In this document: positions 5,973-8,731 of the stretch, in pieces
Layout of the letters: every line of letters begins with the position of its first letter
How positions within the stretch are numbered: position 1 is the stretch's first letter
The notes under the pieces: model-generated
What the model saw: only the letters and a program-made list of their open reading frames with translations
Told to the model about the DNA's origin: nothing
The model's database searches: none
From: an uncultured Lachnobacterium sp.
GTDB lineage: Bacteria; Bacillota; Clostridia; Lachnospirales; Lachnospiraceae
DNA length: 8,731 bases
Direction of reading: 5' to 3'
Assembly (NCBI GenBank): GCA_900552085.1
Contig: URYB01000097.1
Span: 1-8,731, forward strand
Translations under genes and position numbers: made by a program

Positions 5973-6965
5973 TTATTTTTTTGTAACAAGCTTGTATTTA
6001 CCGGTTTTCAGGGAAGGAATTCGAATGGTGCCATTTTTATTTACAACAGCCACCTTCGTCTTATCTACAACATACTTACCGGTTTTCTTGTTATAAACCG
6101 ATACATATAACTTCTTTCCGGAAACTACGTTCTTCGTATTTACTTCAATAGCCACCTTTTTGCCAGTCTTAACATTTTTCGAAGTTACTACGACAACAAC
6201 ATTCTTTCCAGCTGCTTCTTTAATCTGCTTTAAAGTTGCTGCAGAAACGCTAAACTTGGCGTTACTGTTTGCATTGCATACAAGAGTCGCTTTTGTCGTA
6301 GCTTTTCCTGCGGAATTTTTGCTTATCGTAATTGTAGCTGTAGCATTTTTTGTTACATTGATTACGGTTTTCTCTGTGATACCGGTTACTTTTCCGGCAG
6401 CATCCTTATTGGTAACTACCGTTGAAACGGTTTCCTTACCATATTTATTCTTTCCGGTTGTCTTTACAGTCTCTTTAACGGTTCCATCTGTTTTTGTTTC
6501 TACAACTGTGCTCTTTTCAAAACCATCTGCTGTCTGTTCAACTTTTGTCTCAACCTTTGTACCGTCTTCCTTTACCTCTGTCTTGGTATCATCCGGAGTT
6601 TTCGTTGTATCATCGGAAGGACTCGTTGGTGTTGAAATCGAAGAATTGTTACCAGGATTTTCGCTCGGCTGGCTTGGCTGATCTGGCTGGCTTGGCTGAT
6701 TTGGCTGGCTTGGCTGATTTGGCTGATTATCTCCCGTTGTCGGCTGGTCAGGTTGATTATCCCCTGTTGTCGGCTGGTCAGGTTGATTATCCCCTGTTGT
6801 CGGCTGGCTTGGCTGATTATCCCCTGTTGTACTTGGCTGATTATCTCCCGTGGTATACTCCTGTGCAACAGCATCCGCAAGTACAGGTGTAATTGCCGTT
6901 CCTGTGAGAACAAGACTTGCTACAAGTGCTCCCGCAACATATTTTGTTACATTCTGAAGTTTCAT
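5973..6965 (-). CDS. Secreted Gln/Pro-repeat protein of unknown function
   Basis: A 330-aa protein with a Sec signal peptide: basic start, hydrophobic core about 9-29, and a likely cleavage after the ADA at 30-32. The mature part begins with a low-complexity segment (38-101) built of five TTGDNQP-type repeats and then NQPSQP/DQPSQP units. A Ser/Thr/Pro/Asp linker (about 102-130), Thr/Lys-rich strands with recurring DG turns (about 130-215), and a Lys-rich C-terminal region (about 230-330) ending in GKYKLVTKK follow. There is no LPXTG motif, no membrane anchor and only one Cys. I chose the ATG at 6963-6965 because it follows AAAGGAGG; a longer frame starting with TTG at 7019 would place that binding site inside the coding region. 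It is transcribed from a strong promoter divergent from an XRE regulator gene. Function is unknown; it may be wall-associated through charge or the C-terminal domain. Confidence 0.85.
   Translation of the reverse strand: MKLQNVTKYVAGALVASLVLTGTAITPVLADAVAQEYTTGDNQPSTTGDNQPSQPTTGDNQPDQPTTGDNQPDQPTTGDNQPNQPSQPNQPSQPDQPSQPSENPGNNSSISTPTSPSDDTTKTPDDTKTEVKEDGTKVETKVEQTADGFEKSTVVETKTDGTVKETVKTTGKNKYGKETVSTVVTNKDAAGKVTGITEKTVINVTKNATATITISKNSAGKATTKATLVCNANSNAKFSVSAATLKQIKEAAGKNVVVVVTSKNVKTGKKVAIEVNTKNVVSGKKLYVSVYNKKTGKYVVDKTKVAVVNKNGTIRIPSLKTGKYKLVTKK
6663..6854 (-). repeat. In-frame tandem repeat tract encoding TTGDNQPxQP and xQPSQP units
   Basis: The DNA coding for residues 38-101 of the secreted protein is internally repetitive. 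There are 30-bp units (TTGDNQPDQP occurs twice, flanked by S and N variants and a shorter first copy), then a 9- to 15-bp repeat zone of QP(S/N/D) units. Neighbouring copies are nearly identical at the DNA level, which suggests recent expansion by slippage or recombination. All units are multiples of 3, so copy-number change would keep the frame. Confidence 0.88.
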
Positions 6966-6996
6966 AATGTTAACTTCCTCCTTTGAAATTTTTTGT

Positions 6997-7016
6997 AAAA
7001 ACCTATACAGGTTTTT
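6997..7016 (-). promoter_or_regulatory. Hairpin in the leader of the secreted-protein mRNA
   Basis: AAAAACCT and AGGTTTTT form a perfect 8-bp stem around a 4-nt loop, 12 bp upstream of the AAAGGAGG site in a leader of about 100 nt. It has no strong U-run outside the stem. It may protect the mRNA or tune translation; the role is not established. Confidence 0.45.
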
Positions 7017-7070
7017 CAATCCTAAAGATTTATTTATGCAAACGGGTGTATAAATATAATCTTTTTGTCC

Positions 7071-7099
7071 ATTATAGCAATACTTTAGTATTTTGTAAA
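7071..7099 (-). promoter_or_regulatory. Promoter of the secreted-protein gene
   Basis: On the minus strand, TTTACA (7094-7099), a 17-nt spacer and a perfect TATAAT (7071-7076), with a TGC extended -10 immediately upstream. This is a strong promoter, predicted to start about 100 nt before the coding region. Its spacer contains a perfect inverted repeat. Confidence 0.92.
7079..7092. promoter_or_regulatory. Candidate repressor operator in the promoter spacer
   Basis: AATACT-TT-AGTATT (plus strand) is a perfect 6+6 inverted repeat with a 2-nt centre, lying between the -35 and -10 boxes of the secreted-protein promoter. A repressor bound here would block RNA polymerase. The divergent gene 53 bp away encodes a small XRE-type DNA-binding protein, the obvious candidate. 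A looser related sequence, ATACTTTTGGTA, occurs at 7101-7112. The pairing is inferred. Confidence 0.6.
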
Positions 7100-7144
7100 T
7101 ATACTTTTGGTAAGCTACCTTATGATAATAGAAAGGAATTAAGT

Positions 7145-7444
7145 ATGCTAGGAGACCGAATCAAACACCTTAGAACAGCTCGAAATATGAGCCAAGTAGA
7201 GCTTGCAGCAGCACTAAATGTATCCAAACAAAGCGTGAGCAATTGGGAAAACGACAATATACTCCCCAGTGTAGAAATCATCAAGCAACTTGCGAACTAC
7301 TTTTCCTGCTCTTCCGATTATCTCTTAGAATTGAGTGATTCCACCAATGCATATATAGATGTCAGTGATCTTCCGCAACATCAGGTAGCCCATTTACAGG
7401 CTCTCGCCCGTGACTTGCGGGATTTGAACGTAAAAAAGCCGTAG
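7145..7444 (+). CDS. XRE/Cro-type helix-turn-helix transcriptional regulator
   Basis: A 99-aa cytoplasmic DNA-binding protein. Residues about 4-60 form the HTH_3 domain: RIKHLRTARNMSQVELAAAL, the recognition region VSKQSVSNWENDNILPS, then IIKQLANYFSCSSDYLLEL. The remaining roughly 35 residues form a short helical tail (HQVAHLQALARDLRDL) that may dimerise. No peptidase or toxin domain is attached. The ATG follows AGAAAGGA with a 7-nt spacer. It is transcribed divergently from the secreted-protein gene across a 179-bp gap holding a palindrome in the opposing promoter, so it probably represses that gene and perhaps itself. I did not find a convincing promoter for this gene on the plus strand. 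Its stop codon lies inside a terminator hairpin that serves mainly the opposite strand. Confidence 0.9.
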   Translation: MLGDRIKHLRTARNMSQVELAAALNVSKQSVSNWENDNILPSVEIIKQLANYFSCSSDYLLELSDSTNAYIDVSDLPQHQVAHLQALARDLRDLNVKKP

Positions 7445-7461
7445 CATAATCGCTACGGCTT
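7432..7461 (-). terminator. Intrinsic terminator of the Rpn-like gene, overlapping the 3' end of the XRE gene
   Basis: AAGCCGTAGC / GCTACGGCTT (10 bp, loop of 6) is followed on the minus strand by TTTTTT, 78 bp after the Rpn-like stop. On plus only TT follows, then an A-run, so it is weaker in that direction. The XRE TAG stop (7442-7444) sits in the stem. Confidence 0.85.
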
Positions 7462-7539
7462 AAAAATATCCATTTCTCCGACATTGTTCCATCATTTTTT
7501 CAATGGTATTTGCTTAATATCCCCTCGTACTACCAGTCA

Positions 7540-8445
7540 TCACCAGCTTTTTCCTTCAAGAATTGTTCTCACATCTTCCAGTTCCTTTCCTGTCATAGAA
7601 GCAATTTCTTCTGGTGAAAGACCTTTTTTGCTCATATTCACAATTATTTTAGTTTCTCCAATTACTTCTCCTTCAGCAAGTCCCGCTGCTCGTCCCTCAC
7701 GCATGGCCTTTTCTTTTGCTTCATTTACGTCATGTTCGATTTCATCTTTCATCAATTCTCTCAATGCTTCACACATAGTAGACTTCCTCCTTATTTCCTG
7801 ATACAGTTCATAGTTTGCTCTTACACTTACCTGCAGGACCGCATCAATATTATTCCTCTCTCTCGGACTATCCATTTTGTCTGCTTCTGAAAGAAATGCT
7901 TCCACATCCTCCCTGTCTGCATTTGCAGAAAGAACTCGCAGACATCTGTGCTTTTCCCTTTTAAGTTGCTTTGTTACGACGATCTGTACAGGAAACGGAA
8001 GATTTCCTGTCACATAATAAATTCCCGGATATCTTTCTTTTATTTTATGCCCCTGCTCACATAAAGTCAAAAACAATTTTTCCGGATACACCTCCCGGAA
8101 CAATGAAACCGACAGTTCATTTTCCGGAATCTCATTTACCGTATTTCCATATCCTTTATACAGGCATGCATAACCAATTGTTTTGTAAAAATCATCAATT
8201 GTCATACTATCTTCCGGACTTTTGTATTCAATCACATTGTATTTTCTCATTATGTGGCCAATCTCATTCTTAATCTTTCCAATTGATTCATCATTCTTGA
8301 TGATGAGCAAATCAATTCGGATTGGTTCCTTGCTTAGATTATACTCAGACTTCAACTCCAGTCTTTCCATGTCTTCATGTAATTCTAACCCCGTAGCCGC
8401 ATAAAATGCCGGATGCCACTGAATCTTATCTGGTGAATCTCCCAA
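7540..8445 (-). CDS. Rpn/PDDEXK-type nuclease-like protein
   Basis: A 301-aa soluble protein related in layout to the Rpn family and the PD-(D/E)XK proteins often labelled transposase. The N-terminal domain shows RIDLLII (43-49, D45) and, 28 residues on, VIEYKSP with E73-x-K75, the expected D...ExK catalytic set. A moderately conserved middle region (SLFREVYPEKLFLTL) and a charged helical section follow. The C-terminus has EGRAAGLAEGEVIGE plus GLSPEEIASMTGKELEDVRTIL, a short helix-pair module common at the end of such proteins. Translation most likely starts at TTG (8443-8445), 7 nt after a perfect AGGAGG. The gene is monocistronic: own promoter, leader of about 136 nt and terminator. It converges on the XRE gene. 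Family members promote RecA-independent recombination in E. coli; whether this one is active is unknown. Confidence 0.7.
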   Translation of the reverse strand: MGDSPDKIQWHPAFYAATGLELHEDMERLELKSEYNLSKEPIRIDLLIIKNDESIGKIKNEIGHIMRKYNVIEYKSPEDSMTIDDFYKTIGYACLYKGYGNTVNEIPENELSVSLFREVYPEKLFLTLCEQGHKIKERYPGIYYVTGNLPFPVQIVVTKQLKREKHRCLRVLSANADREDVEAFLSEADKMDSPRERNNIDAVLQVSVRANYELYQEIRRKSTMCEALRELMKDEIEHDVNEAKEKAMREGRAAGLAEGEVIGETKIIVNMSKKGLSPEEIASMTGKELEDVRTILEGKSW

Positions 8446-8452
8446 ATCATTA

Positions 8453-8458
8453 CCTCCT
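8453..8458 (-). promoter_or_regulatory. AGGAGG binding site that sets a TTG start
   Basis: A perfect Shine-Dalgarno AGGAGG lies 7 nt before TTG at 8443-8445 but only 2 nt before an out-of-frame ATG at 8448-8450. The ATG would give just 21 codons. Spacing and the conserved downstream frame favour TTG as the start of the nuclease-like gene. Confidence 0.8.
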
Positions 8459-8587
8459 GCTATTCATTATTCATTTGTAAAATCATTGAATTTCGTATCG
8501 TATTTGCATCAAATTTTACCGATACATCACTGATTTGTTTTCAGAATTGCTTGCGCCACTGCGAATTGTTTTTTAAATGTGAATATG

Positions 8588-8616
8588 ATTATAACATTAA
8601 TTTTATATTTTGTCAT
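8588..8616 (-). promoter_or_regulatory. Promoter of the Rpn-like gene
   Basis: On the minus strand, ATGACA (8611-8616), a 17-nt spacer and a perfect TATAAT (8588-8593) with a TGT extended -10. The start is predicted near 8581, leaving a leader of about 136 nt before the TTG. In the leader GTATCG and CGATAC can pair over a 19-nt loop, which is not a recognised riboswitch. Confidence 0.85.
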
Positions 8617-8634
8617 TAACTATTTTTATAATAT

Positions 8635-8655
8635 AAAAAAGTGTCTTTGACACTT
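8635..8655 (-). terminator. Intrinsic terminator of a minus-strand transcript entering from the right
   Basis: AAGTGTC / GACACTT (7 bp, loop of 3) is followed by TTTTTT on the minus strand. It implies a gene or RNA beyond the right edge on the same strand. The 76 bases to its right contain another GC-rich hairpin (CCCTC / GAGGG around 8666-8680) but no open reading frame that I can support. Confidence 0.8.
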
Positions 8656-8731
8656 CAACTCCCCTGCCCCTCATTCGAGGGCACTGAAAAACCTACCGCT
8701 TTAAATTTCAAATTTTAATGCACATATAAAA

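Noticed and set aside
6160..6892. Plus-strand reading frames opposite the repeat protein, including one with LADLAGLADL repeats
   Set aside because: They are antisense images of the tandem repeat tract and have no start signals.
6966..7019. Longer N-terminus for the secreted protein starting at 7019
   Set aside because: That start is TTG without a binding site, and the extension would place AAAGGAGG inside the coding region and put 18 residues in front of a good signal peptide.
6983..7144. Longer plus-strand start for the XRE regulator
   Set aside because: The extension crosses the opposing promoter and leader; the ATG at 7145 has an AAAGGA site and begins exactly at the HTH domain.
7460..7513. 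Short minus-strand frame encoding IEKMMEQCRRNGYF before a stop
   Set aside because: It looks protein-like but is only 17 codons, lacks a binding site and is out of frame with the Rpn-like gene; it may be a relic of a lost gene but cannot be supported.
8656..8731. Insertion-sequence terminal inverted repeat at the right edge
   Set aside because: Only a hairpin is visible, with no matching partner and no transposase in the window.

Overview
The window reads as chromosomal DNA of a low-GC anaerobic Firmicute. Lachnospiraceae or a close relative is the best guess. The reasons are a dgt gene just upstream of dnaG (the usual head of the Firmicutes dnaG-rpoD operon), strong AGGAGG-type ribosome binding sites, sigma-A-like promoters with 17-nt spacers, tRNAs without encoded CCA, and a PD-(D/E)XK protein type that I associate with gut Lachnospiraceae. 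The species assignment is inference.

Left part (1-1630, minus strand): the N-terminal 144 codons of DNA primase DnaG run off the left edge. Upstream is a complete HD-domain dGTPase-like protein (dgt). The 184-bp gap between them holds three tandem 46-bp palindromic repeat units and a further perfect hairpin that overlaps the dgt stop codon.

Next (1732-3863, minus strand): a two-gene ABC exporter-like operon. It has a 209-aa ATPase with divergent motifs, coupled by an ATGA overlap to a seven-helix permease with a large extracytoplasmic C-terminal domain. Substrate unknown.

Centre (3944-4340): two divergent tRNA-Leu genes, anticodon AAG on minus and CAG on plus. Each has a near-consensus promoter and its own intrinsic terminator, and they share an extremely A+T-rich spacer.

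Right-centre (4391-7461): a minus-strand pair made of a secreted Gln/Pro repeat protein followed by a polytopic Wzy_C / O-antigen-ligase-like protein, with an intrinsic-terminator hairpin wedged between them. A small XRE/Cro-type repressor gene diverges from the secreted-protein gene. A perfect inverted repeat lies exactly in the spacer of the secreted-protein promoter and is a good candidate operator. The most interesting idea in the window is that this is a regulated surface module in which the ligase-like enzyme glycosylates, or acts in the same envelope process as, the Ser/Thr/Pro/Gln-rich secreted protein.

Right end (7540-8731): a complete Rpn/PDDEXK-type nuclease-like protein with a TTG start, a long leader and a strong promoter. 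Then comes the terminator of another minus-strand transcript that enters from beyond the right edge. I see no CRISPR array, no complete insertion sequence and no convincing phage gene. Nothing here is proven to be a new system; the repressor/secreted-protein/ligase cluster and the dgt-dnaG repeat array are the parts worth following up.
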